NCBI RefSeq assembly: GCF_024807615.1
Contig: NZ_JANUCJ010000003.1
Location: forward strand, 62,001 to 126,000
From: Tsukamurella ocularis
Lineage (GTDB): Bacteria > Actinomycetota > Actinomycetes > Mycobacteriales > Mycobacteriaceae
Direction of reading: 5' to 3'
Length of the DNA stretch: 64,000 bases
Positions 45,698 to 54,904 of the stretch are shown here, piece after piece; within the stretch, counting starts at the first letter, position 1, and each line of letters starts with the position of its first letter. The translations under genes were made by a program, and so were the position numbers. The notes beneath the pieces were generated by a model. It ran no database searches. It saw only the letters and a list, made by a program, of their open reading frames with translations, and was not told where the DNA came from.

Positions 45698-45968
45698 AGC
45701 TGCTCGAACTGCTCGACGAGCTGGAGCCGCAGCTACTGGCCCCGCAGCTGCTCGCGCTGCAGTTGGAGCCCGAGTCATGGCCCGAGTGGTGCGAGCCGCC
45801 GCCGGAGTCGCCGAAGAACCAGGCCGATCCGGCGCCGGAGTCGCCCGACGACCCACTGCGCCCGCGGGACCGCCCGCGGCGCCGCCCACCGCTCTGGCCG
45901 CCCGAAGCGGCGGAGACGCACACCGCGATCACCGCGAAGATCACGAACAGAACCACCACAGCTTCCAT
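45684..45968 (-). CDS. Membrane-anchored Ser/Cys/Gly-tailed peptide, candidate MNIO substrate
   Basis: 94 residues. One N-terminal membrane helix or uncleaved signal (EAVVVLFVIFAVIAVCVSAA), an Arg/Ser/Gly linker (26-48), a His cluster HHSGH at 60-64 and a tail rich in Ser, Cys and Gly with Cys70, Cys75, Cys80 and Cys91 in repeating SSCG units, including a run of nine Ser. GGGAGG 6 nt before the ATG is a strong ribosome site. Located between the DUF692 enzyme gene (21 nt upstream) and its partner gene. DUF692 enzymes modify Cys or Asp of such peptides using iron and oxygen; the Cys repeats are the likely targets. It may correspond to a shortened form of the TIGR04222-type membrane proteins with Cys/Gly tails found beside DUF692 in other actinobacteria. 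Confidence 0.72.
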   Translation of the reverse strand: MEAVVVLFVIFAVIAVCVSAASGGQSGGRRRGRSRGRSGSSGDSGAGSAWFFGDSGGGSHHSGHDSGSNCSASSCGASSCGSSSSSSSSSCGSS

Positions 45969-45989
45969 CTCGCACCTCCCGATCGTCGT

Positions 45990-46886
45990 TCAGTCGATCC
46001 CGAGAACCTCTCGTAGGCACAGCATCTCGTGCCGGACGGCGGATTCGATCACGGACTCGTCACGTTCCAGCAACACTCCGGGCAACGTGCTCCCACCTGC
46101 AGAAACACCCCCAAGAGAACGCTGTGAATCCCGCCAGACCGCGAGGAGATCCAGAACTTCCGGGCATATCGGGTCGGCGTGGGTGTCGAGGTAGAGGCCC
46201 TTGTCGAAGCGGCCGCCCGCGATGTGGACGTACGCGACCGCCTCCAGCGGATACCGCCGCAGCTCGCCGGCGGCATCCGCTCCGCGGGCCGTGCACGAGG
46301 CGTAGACATTGGCCAGGTCGAGGACTAGGCGTACCCCCGTCCGGTCGACCAGCTCCCGCAGGTAAGCCGGCTCGTCGTAGCGGTCCTCGGGCCACGCGAA
46401 CAGGGCGGCGATGTTCTCCAGCGCGAGCGGCACGGGCAGCGCGGCCTGCGCGGCGCGCACGTTCTCCACCAGCACGTCGAGCGCCTCGGCCGTGCGCGGG
46501 GCAGGCATCAGGTGGCCGGCCTCGAGGACGTCCTCGTGAGGGCCGGACGCCGTGTCGGCGGGATCGTCGTCCAGCCCGACGGTGCCCGCCCGCACGAAGG
46601 CGATGTGCTCGCTCACCAGCGGCGCGTCCAGCGCCACCGCGAGGTCGGCGAGCCGCCGCAACCGGTCGGGATCGGGGAGGTCCGCACCCGCGATGCCGAG
46701 CGTGACCCCGTGCGGCACCACCGTGACGCCCAAGCCCACCAGTTCCGCCAGCTCGGCGGGCAGCGCGGCCGGATCGGCGTTCTCCGCCACGATCTCGGTG
46801 AACGCGACAGAACCCGCGCGCGCACCGTCGAGCAGCATCCCGGCGAGTTCGGGCCGCCACGCGGCCGAGACGCCGGAGATCCCCAT
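45990..46886 (-). CDS. MNIO (DUF692) multinuclear non-heme iron oxidative enzyme
   Basis: 298-residue TIM-barrel enzyme of the DUF692 family, the family of MbnB (methanobactin), TglH (3-thiaglutamate) and ChrH. Candidate metal ligands and conserved motifs: PHG at 58-60, SEH at 92-94, LEN at 156-158, DLANVY at 190-195, HIAGG at 221-225, DTH at 234-236 and LLERD near 272-276. These follow the family order. Known members bind two or three irons and rework Cys or Asp in a ribosomal peptide, helped by a partner protein. The ATG overlaps the dapC stop (TGATG). Followed by a Ser/Cys-tailed peptide gene and a partner-like gene. Confidence 0.9.
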   Translation of the reverse strand: MGISGVSAAWRPELAGMLLDGARAGSVAFTEIVAENADPAALPAELAELVGLGVTVVPHGVTLGIAGADLPDPDRLRRLADLAVALDAPLVSEHIAFVRAGTVGLDDDPADTASGPHEDVLEAGHLMPAPRTAEALDVLVENVRAAQAALPVPLALENIAALFAWPEDRYDEPAYLRELVDRTGVRLVLDLANVYASCTARGADAAGELRRYPLEAVAYVHIAGGRFDKGLYLDTHADPICPEVLDLLAVWRDSQRSLGGVSAGGSTLPGVLLERDESVIESAVRHEMLCLREVLGID

Positions 46887-47986
46887 CAGGCCAAGCGCTC
46901 GGCGGCGGCGGCGATCCGCTCGTCCGTCGCGGTCATCGCGATCCGCACGTGCTGCGCGCCCTGCGGGCCGTAGAACTCACCCGGCGCGGCGAGGATGCCG
47001 CGCTCGGCCAGCCAGTCGACGGTCTCGCGGCAGGGCTCGCCGCGCGTCGACCACAGGTACAGCCCGGCCTCGGAGTGGTCGACGGTGAAGCCCGCTCCCT
47101 GGACGGCCCGCAGCAGCACCGCACGGCGGGCGGCGTAGCGGGCGCGCTGTTCCGCCTCGTGCTCGTCCACTGAGAGGGCGTAGGTCATCGCGGCCTGCAC
47201 CGGGAAGGGCACGATAGCGCCGGCGTGCTTGCGCACCGCGGCGAGTTCGGCGATGAGCGCGGGATCGCCCGCGAGGAAGCCGGCGCGGTAGGACGCCAGG
47301 TTCGAGGTCTTCGACAGCGAGTGGATCGCGATCAGCCCGGCGGTGTCGCCGTCACAGACGCGCGGGTCGAGGACCGAGACGGGCTCGGCCTCCCAGGCCA
47401 GGCCGAGGTAGCACTCGTCGGACGCCACGATCGCACCGCGCTCGCGCGCCCACTGCACCACCTTGCGCAGGTGGTCCACGCCGAGCACCTTGCCCGTCGG
47501 GTTCGACGGCGAGTTCACGAAGACCAGCGCCGGCCGTTCCGGGCCGAGCTGGGCGGTACCGTCGGCCCGCACCGGCCGGGCCCCGGCCAGCAGCGCGCCC
47601 ACCTCGTAGGTGGGGTACGCGACCTCGGGGATGACGACGACGTCACCGCTTCCGAGCCCGAGTTGCGACGGCAGCTGCGCGATCGCCTCCTTGGTCCCGA
47701 TCACGGGCAGGATCGCGTTCTCCGGCAGCGCGACGGTGCCGTACCGGCGGCTCAGCGCGGCCGCGGCGGCCTCACGCACGGCGACGGTGCCGATCGTGGC
47801 CGGGTAGCCGGGGAACGCGGAGCCCTCGAAGAGGGCGCGGCGGATCGGCTCGGCGACCGGGTCCACGGGTGTGCCGACGGAGAGGTCGACGATGCCGCCG
47901 ACGTGCGCCGCGGCCTTCTCCTTCGCGCCCGCGAGGGTGTCCCACGGGAAGTCCGGCAGTCCGGACGCCACGGGCACGCGCGACAC
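46886..47986 (-). CDS. dapC: Succinyldiaminopimelate aminotransferase
   Basis: 366-residue fold-type I PLP aminotransferase converting N-succinyl-2-amino-6-ketopimelate to N-succinyl-LL-diaminopimelate. VNSPSNPTGKVL, VASDECYLGLAW and the Schiff-base Lys in HSLSKTSNLASYRAGF are visible. Length and position next to fdxC match Rv1178. GTG start 1 nt after the fdxC stop. Its stop codon shares a base with the start of the MNIO gene. Confidence 0.93.
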   Translation of the reverse strand: MSRVPVASGLPDFPWDTLAGAKEKAAAHVGGIVDLSVGTPVDPVAEPIRRALFEGSAFPGYPATIGTVAVREAAAAALSRRYGTVALPENAILPVIGTKEAIAQLPSQLGLGSGDVVVIPEVAYPTYEVGALLAGARPVRADGTAQLGPERPALVFVNSPSNPTGKVLGVDHLRKVVQWARERGAIVASDECYLGLAWEAEPVSVLDPRVCDGDTAGLIAIHSLSKTSNLASYRAGFLAGDPALIAELAAVRKHAGAIVPFPVQAAMTYALSVDEHEAEQRARYAARRAVLLRAVQGAGFTVDHSEAGLYLWSTRGEPCRETVDWLAERGILAAPGEFYGPQGAQHVRIAMTATDERIAAAAERLA

Positions 47987-47987
47987 G

Positions 47988-48320
47988 TCAGTGCTCGGTG
48001 TCGGTGTTCATGGGCGGGAGCGCCTTGATGAAGGGGTGGTCGTAGTCGATCTTCCCCTGCTTCGCGGCACCACCGGGCGAACCGATCTCGTCGAAGAAAT
48101 CGATGTTCGCGCTCACGTATTCGGCCCACTCGTCCGGCACGTCGTCCTCATAGAAGATGGCCTCGACGGGGCACACGGGCTCGCAGGCGCCGCAGTCCAC
48201 GCACTCATCCGGCTGGATGTACAGCATCCGGTTGCCCTCGTAGATACAGTCGACCGGGCACTCCTCAATACATGCCTTGTCGAGCACATCCACACAGGGC
48301 TCTGCGATGGTGTACGTCAC
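47988..48320 (-). CDS. fdxC: 7Fe ferredoxin
   Basis: 110-residue ferredoxin of the FdxA/FdxC class with eight Cys: 9, 17, 21 and 25 in CVDVLDKACIEECPVDC, and 40, 43, 46 and 50 in CVDCGACEPVC, giving one [3Fe-4S] and one [4Fe-4S] cluster; the C-terminal extension is typical. AAGGAGATGACAG precedes the GTG. First gene of the operon that runs through dapC and the MNIO cassette; it might provide electrons to that enzyme, though its link with dapC is older and general. Confidence 0.95.
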   Translation of the reverse strand: MTYTIAEPCVDVLDKACIEECPVDCIYEGNRMLYIQPDECVDCGACEPVCPVEAIFYEDDVPDEWAEYVSANIDFFDEIGSPGGAAKQGKIDYDHPFIKALPPMNTDTEH

Positions 48321-48398
48321 CTGTCATCTCCTTCGCACCGACTGCTTCCACCCGACAGTATTCCGCGCCGTTGGAAGGTGTCACAAAGAAGTGTCGCC

Positions 48399-48404
48399 TA
48401 ACCT
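48399..48404 (+). promoter_or_regulatory. -10 element of a leaderless nupC transcript
   Basis: TAACCT, 6 nt before the GTG at 48411; no ribosome binding site is seen. Confidence 0.45.
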
Positions 48405-48410
48405 GCCGGT

Positions 48411-49652
48411 GTGTGCTTTCATTCACCAGTGCACGTAATCGTCGGTGTGTTCGGACTCGTCGTCTTCCTCCTCCTCGCGTACCTGCCCACGCGGAACGTC
48501 GCCCTGCTCAAGAAGAAGGCGCCGTACATCCTGGGCATGCTCGCGATCCAGTTCGTGCTGGGCCTGATCATGCTCAAGACCCCGGTGGGGCAGAACGTCA
48601 TCGACTGGCTGTCGCGGGGTTTCAAGAACCTGCTCCAGTTCGCCCACGAGGGCACGGCGTTCGTGTTCGGCGGCCTCGTCGACTACAACAAGGCCCCGGA
48701 CGGCCCGGGCCCGTTCTTCATGAACGTGCTGCTGCCGATCATCGTGATCTCGTCCCTGATCGGCATCCTGCAGTTCCTCAAGCTGCTGCCCCTGATCATC
48801 AAGTACCTCGGCCTGGCGCTGTCCACGGTGACCGGCATGCCGAAGCTGGAGTCGTTCAATGCGGTCAGTTCGGCGATCATCGGCCAGTCCGAGAACTTCA
48901 TCGCGATCAAGAAGATCCTGCCGACGCTGCCGCCGAACCGCCTCTACACGCTCTCGGCGTCCGCGATGTCGACCGTGTCGATGTCGATCGTCGGCTCGTA
49001 CATGACGATGATCGAGCCCCGGTACGTGGTCGCGGCCATCGTGCTCAACCTGTTCGGCGCGTTCATCGTGGTCTCGCTGATCAACCCGTACGAGGTCGCT
49101 CCCGAGGACGACGTCTTCGCCGCGCCCGAGCAGAAGAAGCAGTCCTTCTTCGAGATGCTCGGCGAATACATCATGGACGGCGCGAAGGTGGCGCTCACCG
49201 TGGCCGCGATGCTGATCGGCTTCGTCGCACTGCTCGCGCTCGTCAACGGGCTCTTCGCCTGGATCTTCGGTGGCACCACGTTCCAGGACGTCCTCGGGTA
49301 CGTGTTCGCGCCGCTGGCGTGGCTCACCGGCGTGCCGTGGTCCGAGAGCGTGCAGGCGGGCGAGATCATGGCGACCAAACTGGTGAGCAACGAGTTCGTC
49401 GCCATGATGTCGTTCACCGAGATGAACCCGTCCGGCAACGGCCCCGTCGTGATGAGCGAGCGCGCCACCGCGATCGTCCAGACCTTCCTGGTCTCCTTCG
49501 CGAACTTCAGCTCCATCGGCATCATCGCCGGTGCCGCGAAATCTCTCGCCCCCGACCAGGGCGACCAGATCGCCAAGTTCGGCCTCAAGCTGCTCTACGG
49601 CGCCACGCTGGTCTCGTTCATCTCCGCGACGGTCGTGGGGCTCATCTCGTAG
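48411..49652 (+). CDS. NupC/CNT family nucleoside transporter
   Basis: 413-residue concentrative nucleoside transporter, 8-10 membrane helices. Family motifs include MPKLESFNAVSSAIIGQSENFIAIK (the substrate-binding GQSE core), LYTLSASAMSTVSMSIVGSY and LVSNEFVAMMSF. Uptake of nucleosides with H+ or Na+ is expected. GTG 48411 is favoured by the promoter spacing; GTG 48429 is possible. Confidence 0.9.
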   Translation: MCFHSPVHVIVGVFGLVVFLLLAYLPTRNVALLKKKAPYILGMLAIQFVLGLIMLKTPVGQNVIDWLSRGFKNLLQFAHEGTAFVFGGLVDYNKAPDGPGPFFMNVLLPIIVISSLIGILQFLKLLPLIIKYLGLALSTVTGMPKLESFNAVSSAIIGQSENFIAIKKILPTLPPNRLYTLSASAMSTVSMSIVGSYMTMIEPRYVVAAIVLNLFGAFIVVSLINPYEVAPEDDVFAAPEQKKQSFFEMLGEYIMDGAKVALTVAAMLIGFVALLALVNGLFAWIFGGTTFQDVLGYVFAPLAWLTGVPWSESVQAGEIMATKLVSNEFVAMMSFTEMNPSGNGPVVMSERATAIVQTFLVSFANFSSIGIIAGAAKSLAPDQGDQIAKFGLKLLYGATLVSFISATVVGLIS

Positions 49653-49677
49653 TTTCCCGACGGTGCTCTCGGGTCGC

Positions 49678-49714
49678 GACAGGGTGGGGGTGGATGTCCG
49701 CCCCACCCCTTGTC
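49678..49714. terminator. Hairpin between convergent nupC and Uma2-family gene
   Basis: GGGTGGGG (49682-49689) pairs with CCCCACCC (49701-49708); flanking GACA and TGTC extend the stem past a small bulge. Lies between two stop codons and probably serves both strands. Confidence 0.6.
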
Positions 49715-50249
49715 AGGTCAGTGCGGTCAGGTCCACGCGGAGGTCGAAGGGCACCGTCGTCGTGAATTCGCCTGTGGAGGTTGCGCCTTCGTATTGGCCG
49801 TCGCGGAGTGCGAGGGCCTCGATGCTCGGTCCGCCGGCGAGGTCGACGATCCAGTAGTGCGGGATACCCGCGTCGGCGTACTCGCTGCGCTTGGTCACCA
49901 GATCCTGGCGACGGGTGCCGGGCGAGAGGATCTCGACGATCAGGAGAACACGATCAGCCGTCACCTCGTCCGGAGCGGTGACGGGAACAACGATGAGATC
50001 GGGACGACGCACCGTCGGCGGAAAGCCGGCTTCGACGATGACGTCGAAGTCCGGCACGAGCTCGAGGCCATCGGGCAGGTATGTGGCCAGCCGCATCGCC
50101 AATTTCAAACCGGCGGTCTGGTGCAGCTTGCGCGGACTCGGAGACACGATCAGGACCCCCTCCTGAAGCTCCGACCGCCCCGACGTGTCCTCCCCCAAGG
50201 CACGCCAGTCGTCCAGCGACATCAAGTCGACTCTCCGAGCTGCGGTCAT
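49713..50249 (-). CDS. Uma2 family (PD-(D/E)XK fold) protein
   Basis: 178 residues of the Uma2/DUF820 family. PD-(D/E)XK-like core: RRPDLIVV, VLLIVEILSPGTRRQDLVTKRSEYADAG and PHYWIVDL. These proteins look like restriction-type nucleases and often occur as single genes; actual activity is seldom shown. Stand-alone, convergent with nupC. Confidence 0.87.
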   Translation of the reverse strand: MTAARRVDLMSLDDWRALGEDTSGRSELQEGVLIVSPSPRKLHQTAGLKLAMRLATYLPDGLELVPDFDVIVEAGFPPTVRRPDLIVVPVTAPDEVTADRVLLIVEILSPGTRRQDLVTKRSEYADAGIPHYWIVDLAGGPSIEALALRDGQYEGATSTGEFTTTVPFDLRVDLTALT

Positions 50250-50287
50250 GCGCCGAGTCTAACGCCGCGGACCGACAGGAATCGGGG

Positions 50288-51055
50288 CTACGCCTCGGGT
50301 TCGGGGTCCGCCTCGACGCCCGACGGAGCCGCGCTTCCGGCGAAGGCTGCTTCCAGGCCGAGGATCTTGGCGCCGTCGGACGCGCGGGCCTCGACGATGC
50401 GGAGCGTGGCGAACTCACCGACGTAGCCGGCGGCCGCACCCACGACCGGGAGCCTCCCCACCGTGTCGAAGACACCGCCCGGACGCGGGCGCGATTCGAG
50501 CGCCGCGCGCGCCGACTTCACGGTGTGAAGCACGTCGCGGACCGCGCCGAACGCCGAGAAGACGCCGCCCCGCAGCTTCTCGCTCGTCTCGCGCACGGGC
50601 ACGAGGTCCTGGAAGCCCGGCTGGTCCCCGAGGAGCGCGCGGGCGTCGATCTGGCGGCGCGCGAGGACCCGCGCGACGAGATCGATCTGCTCCGGCACCT
50701 GGTCCACGCCGTGCTCCCCCGCGACGCCCACGACGACAAGGGTCTGGTTCGCGAAGCCCAGGTAGGTCTGCAGCGGCAGCAGACGGGCGACGAAGCCGAG
50801 GGCCCCGGGCCAGGCCACCGCGACCGTCGAGACCGCGCCGACGGGGATGACCCACCAGCGGGAACGGCCGTCGGCATCGCGCTTGAGGTAGCCGTTGACC
50901 AGCGGGATCGGGGTGAGTCCGGCCAGTGTGGAGACGACCCGCACGCCGGCCACCGCGGGACGGGCGACCGTCACGAAGACGCCGACGGTGCGCGCCAGCT
51001 CCAGGTCGGTCACCGTGCCCGTGACCGCGCCGCCGCGCGGCTCCAGCGCGTTCAC
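50288..51055 (-). CDS. Conserved hypothetical protein in the fbiC operon
   Basis: 255 residues. No family recognised. Mostly helical, Ala/Val/Gly-rich, with a segment [27 protein letters not shown] that may be an amphipathic or membrane-associated stretch, and an acidic C-terminal tail (DPEPEA). GTG start overlaps the fbiC stop by 4 nt, so it is translated after FbiC. This gene is not at this position in M. tuberculosis; a function related to F420 is not evident from sequence. Confidence 0.65.
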   Translation of the reverse strand: MNALEPRGGAVTGTVTDLELARTVGVFVTVARPAVAGVRVVSTLAGLTPIPLVNGYLKRDADGRSRWWVIPVGAVSTVAVAWPGALGFVARLLPLQTYLGFANQTLVVVGVAGEHGVDQVPEQIDLVARVLARRQIDARALLGDQPGFQDLVPVRETSEKLRGGVFSAFGAVRDVLHTVKSARAALESRPRPGGVFDTVGRLPVVGAAAGYVGEFATLRIVEARASDGAKILGLEAAFAGSAAPSGVEADPEPEA

Positions 51056-53643
51056 GCGGCACCCCGCTGGGCGTGCGTCGTGGTGCGCTCGCGCGCCGGG
51101 CGCCCGATGCCGTTCGCGATCGCGTGCAGTTCCGCCACCGTCTTCTCCGATCCGTGCGCCGATCCCGCCATCCGCGAGATCGTCTCCTCCATCAGGGTGC
51201 CACCCAGGTCGTTCGCGCCGCCCTGCAACATGGCCTGCGTGCCCGCCGTACCCAGCTTCACCCAGGACGTCTGGACGTGATCGATGCGGCCGTGCAGCAT
51301 GACCCGCGCCAGCGCGTGCACCGCGCGGTTGTCCCGCTTGGTCGGCCCCGGGCGAGCAGCGCCCGCGAGGTACAGCGGCGCGCTCTGGTGCACGAAGGGC
51401 AGCGGCACGAACTCGGTGAAGCCGCCCGTGCGGTCCTGGATGTCGCGCAGCACGTTCAGGTGCGTCACCCAATGCGACGGGTTGTCGACGTGGCCGTACA
51501 TCATCGTCGAGCTCGACCGGATACCCACCTCATGGGCCGTGGTGACCACGTCGACCCACGCCGACGTGGGCAGCTTGCCCTTGGTGAGCACCCAGCGGAC
51601 CTCGTCGTCGAGGATCTCGGCAGCGGTGCCGGGAATCGTGTCGAGACCGGCCTCGCGCAGCCCGATCAGCCAATCCCGCACCGACTCCCCCGAGTGGGCC
51701 GCGCCGTTGACGATCTCCATCGGGCTGAAGGCGTGCACGTGCATGCCCGGGACGCGCTGCTTGACAGCGCGCACCAGGTCGGCGTAGCCGGTGGCGGGCA
51801 GGTCGGGGTCGATGCCGCCCTGCATGCACACCTCGGTGGCGCCCACCTGCCACGCCTCCTCGGCGCGGTCGGCGACCTCCTTCATGGAGAGCGTGAAGGC
51901 GTCGGCGTCACCCTTGCGCTGCGCGAAGGCGCAGAACCGGCAGCCGGTGTAGCAGATGTTGGTGAAGTTGATGTTCCGGTTGACCACGTAGGTCACCACG
52001 TCGCCCACGACGTCCTTGCGCAGCTGATCCGCCAGGGCCACCAGGGCTTCGAGCCCGGCGTCGTCGGCGTACGCGAGCGCCCGGTACTGGTCGTCGGACA
52101 GCCCGCCGGGGTTGCGCTCCGCGGCCCGTAGCGCCGAGAGCACGTCGGACTCCACCTTCTCCGGCGCCGACAGCGAGAGCACCTGCTCGCGCACGGACTC
52201 CCAGTCTCCGAAAGCGGAGCCGAGATCCGACCGGGTGTCGGTGTTGCGGCCGTCGACGTCGATGGCGGTGTTCAGGTCCGTGCGCCCCGACGACGCCCAC
52301 TCCTCGTCGGGTTCCTGCCAGGGCACGCCGACGGGCATCGCGTCCGGGTCCGCGAGCCCCGTCTCCGGGTCGGCGAGGGCCGCGACGTGCGGCGCGACCC
52401 GCGGATCGATCCACGGGCTGCCGGCGCGCACGTACTTGGGTTGCGCCGTGAGTCGCTGCCGCAGCTCGAATCCCGCGTCGGCAGTGATCTGCGCCAGCGC
52501 ATCGAGGTCCGGCCAGGGGCGCTCGGGGTTGACGTGGTCCGGAGTCACGGGCGAGACGCCACCCCAGTCGTCGACGCCGGCCTCCAGCAGCAGCCGGCAC
52601 TCGTCGGCGGAGACCAGGTTCGGCGGCGCCTGCACCCGCATCGCGGGCCCCAGCACCATCCGGGTCACGGCGATCGCCGCGCGGTAGACCTCGAGGTCCG
52701 CGTCCTCCACCGACCGCATGGCGGTATCGGGCTTGGCGCGGAAGTTCTGGATGATGACCTCCTGCACGTGGCCGAAGGCCTTGTGCACCTTGCGGATGGC
52801 CATGATCGACTCGGCGCGCTCGCGCTCGTCCTCGCCGATGCCGATGAGCAGCCCCGTCGTGAAGGGCACCGAGAGGCGGCCCGCGTCGGTGAGGGTGCGC
52901 AGCCGGACCGCCGGGTCCTTGTCGGGCGAGCCGTAGTGCGGCTGCCCCTTCTCGGTGAACAGGCGCTCGGAGGTGGTCTCGAGCATCATGCCCATCGACG
53001 GCGCGACGGGCTTGAGCCGCGAGAGCTCCTCCCAGCTCATGACGCCCGGGTTGAGGTGCGGCAGCAGCCCCGTCTCCTCCAGCACCCGGATGGCCATGGC
53101 CCGCACGTAGTCCAGCGTGGAGTCGTAGCCGCGCTCGTCGAGCCAGGTCCGGGCCGCCTCCCAGCGGTCCTCCGGCCGGTCGCCCAGAGTGAACAACGCC
53201 TCGTGGCAGCCCAGCTCCGCGCCGCGGCGCGCGATCTCGAGGATCTCGTCCGGCTCCATGTAGGCGCCGTGCCCCTCGGCCGCCAACTTGCCCGGCACCG
53301 TCACGAAGGTGCAGTAGTGGCACTTGTCGCGGCACAGCCGCGTGATGGGGATGAAGACCTTCTTGCTGTAGGTGACCTGCGGCGTACCGTCTGCCCCCGT
53401 CAGCCCGGCCTCGAGGAGCCCGGCGTCGCGCACCCGCGCCGCGGAGCGGCACAGGTCGTCCAGGTCGTCGCCGCGGGCCGCGAGCAGCACCTGCGCCTCG
53501 TCGACGTTGAGCACCGCCCCGTCCCGCGCCCGGCGCAGGGCGCGGCGCATCGCCGACGCGGTCGGTACGTACGGCTCCGCGGCTCGCTTCGGCACCGTCG
53601 GCACCGGGAGGAGAGCGGGAGATTGCTCTGAAGCGTCCGTCAC
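51052..53643 (-). CDS. fbiC: 7,8-didemethyl-8-hydroxy-5-deazariboflavin (Fo) synthase FbiC
   Basis: 863 residues with two radical-SAM halves: the CofG half (about 85-400) with cluster motif C104-x3-C108-x2-C111 and the CofH half (about 480-840) with CYTGCRFC. Together they make the deazaflavin core of F420 from a ribityl-diaminouracil and tyrosine. The fused form is typical of actinobacteria. GTG at 53643 overlaps the stop codon of the upstream membrane-protein gene (GTGA). Confidence 0.97.
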   Translation of the reverse strand: MTDASEQSPALLPVPTVPKRAAEPYVPTASAMRRALRRARDGAVLNVDEAQVLLAARGDDLDDLCRSAARVRDAGLLEAGLTGADGTPQVTYSKKVFIPITRLCRDKCHYCTFVTVPGKLAAEGHGAYMEPDEILEIARRGAELGCHEALFTLGDRPEDRWEAARTWLDERGYDSTLDYVRAMAIRVLEETGLLPHLNPGVMSWEELSRLKPVAPSMGMMLETTSERLFTEKGQPHYGSPDKDPAVRLRTLTDAGRLSVPFTTGLLIGIGEDERERAESIMAIRKVHKAFGHVQEVIIQNFRAKPDTAMRSVEDADLEVYRAAIAVTRMVLGPAMRVQAPPNLVSADECRLLLEAGVDDWGGVSPVTPDHVNPERPWPDLDALAQITADAGFELRQRLTAQPKYVRAGSPWIDPRVAPHVAALADPETGLADPDAMPVGVPWQEPDEEWASSGRTDLNTAIDVDGRNTDTRSDLGSAFGDWESVREQVLSLSAPEKVESDVLSALRAAERNPGGLSDDQYRALAYADDAGLEALVALADQLRKDVVGDVVTYVVNRNINFTNICYTGCRFCAFAQRKGDADAFTLSMKEVADRAEEAWQVGATEVCMQGGIDPDLPATGYADLVRAVKQRVPGMHVHAFSPMEIVNGAAHSGESVRDWLIGLREAGLDTIPGTAAEILDDEVRWVLTKGKLPTSAWVDVVTTAHEVGIRSSSTMMYGHVDNPSHWVTHLNVLRDIQDRTGGFTEFVPLPFVHQSAPLYLAGAARPGPTKRDNRAVHALARVMLHGRIDHVQTSWVKLGTAGTQAMLQGGANDLGGTLMEETISRMAGSAHGSEKTVAELHAIANGIGRPARERTTTHAQRGAA

Positions 53644-53993
53644 TCTATCGATGATGCCAGGTGTCCCGCGAGGATCGGCATCCCGATTCCACAGAGCAGG
53701 AGCAAGAGCAGCCGCCAGTCGGCGTACAGCACGATGTCGCCGCCCGGCCCGCCGAGCAGGAAGGCCACGATCACCAGGAGGAACGCGATTACCGGCAGTG
53801 CCCCGTGGACCGGCTCGCCGCCCAGCCGGCGGGCCGCGACGGAGATCCCCGCGAGCAGCGCGCCGAACAGAACCGCGGAGAGCGGAAGAGGCACGGCGCC
53901 GGCGTACAGGTAGAGGTACATCGTGGCGCCGACCGCGCACACCGCGCCGCCCACGGTCGCGACACCGAGCAGGATCCGGTCGAGCGGCTCCAT
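53640..53993 (-). CDS. Small membrane protein (Rv1171-like)
   Basis: 117 residues with four predicted membrane helices ([54 protein letters not shown] and [18 protein letters not shown] regions). ATG overlaps the mshB stop (TGATG), and the stop overlaps fbiC. A gene of this kind follows mshB also in M. tuberculosis. Function unknown. Confidence 0.82.
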   Translation of the reverse strand: MEPLDRILLGVATVGGAVCAVGATMYLYLYAGAVPLPLSAVLFGALLAGISVAARRLGGEPVHGALPVIAFLLVIVAFLLGGPGGDIVLYADWRLLLLLLCGIGMPILAGHLASSIE

Positions 53994-54904
53994 CACGCCA
54001 CCCCCGCGAACAGGTCCCGCTCGACCCCGTCGGGGCCGGGGGCCACGGCGCCGCGGGCCAGGACGTAGGCCTCCTGGGCGAACACCGGCTGCGCGATCCG
54101 GTTGGTCAGGGCGAGGGCTGCGCCGTCCGCACTGACGCCGAGCTGGGTCGCGTGGGCACGGAGCGCGGTGCGCTTGCGGTCGAGGACGGACGAGACGTCG
54201 ATCCGGGTGGTGATCGCCGCGGCGTCGTGGGCGGGCAGCTCGGCGGCGGCGGGCACGCGCCAGCCGTCGGGCAGCTCCACGCGGCGCAGATCGTCGAGCC
54301 CGGCGTCGAGGTCGTCGTGCGCGGTCACCGTCCAGTACAGCTTCGCGACCTCCCAGGGCTCCCCCGGGACGCCGGCGTCCGACGCGGCCTCGACGGCGGC
54401 GTGCGTGAGCAGGTGCGCGGCGATGTGGTCGGGATGGCCGTAGCCGCCGACCTCGTCGTAGGTGATCACGACCTGCGGCCGCGTCTCCCTGATGACGCGG
54501 GTGAGGGCCTGCAGCGGGCCGCCGTCGACCCACTCCAGGTAGGACGACGAGGCGAATGCCCGCGGGTGCTCCGCGGCGGGGGTGCCGGCCATGCCGGAGT
54601 CGCGCCAGCGGCCCATGCCGCCGAGGAAGCGGGGCCGCAGTACCGGCCCGGCTGGGTCGCTCAGCGCGGCCAGCGCGCCCGTCAGCTCGCCGATCCGATA
54701 GCCGCCGAGCTGGTCGGCGTTGTCAGCGGTGAGCTGCGCGAAGGGCGGCTCCATCACCTCGCCCTCCTCGCCCAGGGTGCAGGTCACGACGGTCACCTCG
54801 GCGCCCTCGGCGAGGTAGCGCGCGATGGTGCCGCCGGTGGTGATGGTCTCGTCGTCGGGGTGCGCGTGCACCAGCAGCAGGCGCCGTCCGCTCACGTCGG
54901 TCAC
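53993..54904 (-). CDS. mshB: Mycothiol deacetylase MshB
   Basis: 303-residue zinc deacetylase that removes acetate from GlcNAc-inositol in mycothiol synthesis. N-terminal AHPDDE (residues 14-19, His15 and Asp18 as ligand and base region), [25 protein letters not shown] and GYGHPDHI with the third metal His. GTG at 54904 overlaps the lpqW stop and aligns with the known N-terminus; an ATG four codons upstream is possible. Confidence 0.95.
   Translation of the reverse strand: MTDVSGRRLLLVHAHPDDETITTGGTIARYLAEGAEVTVVTCTLGEEGEVMEPPFAQLTADNADQLGGYRIGELTGALAALSDPAGPVLRPRFLGGMGRWRDSGMAGTPAAEHPRAFASSSYLEWVDGGPLQALTRVIRETRPQVVITYDEVGGYGHPDHIAAHLLTHAAVEAASDAGVPGEPWEVAKLYWTVTAHDDLDAGLDDLRRVELPDGWRVPAAAELPAHDAAAITTRIDVSSVLDRKRTALRAHATQLGVSADGAALALTNRIAQPVFAQEAYVLARGAVAPGPDGVERDLFAGVA

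Noticed and set aside
45416-46705. A 429-codon plus-strand open frame across the MNIO cassette
   Set aside because: Arg/Ser/Pro-rich low-complexity product on the opposite strand of genes with clear motifs and ribosome sites.
48384-48411. A second IdeR-like box before nupC (contains CCTAACCT)
   Set aside because: Only the right half-site resembles the consensus; the left half is unrelated.
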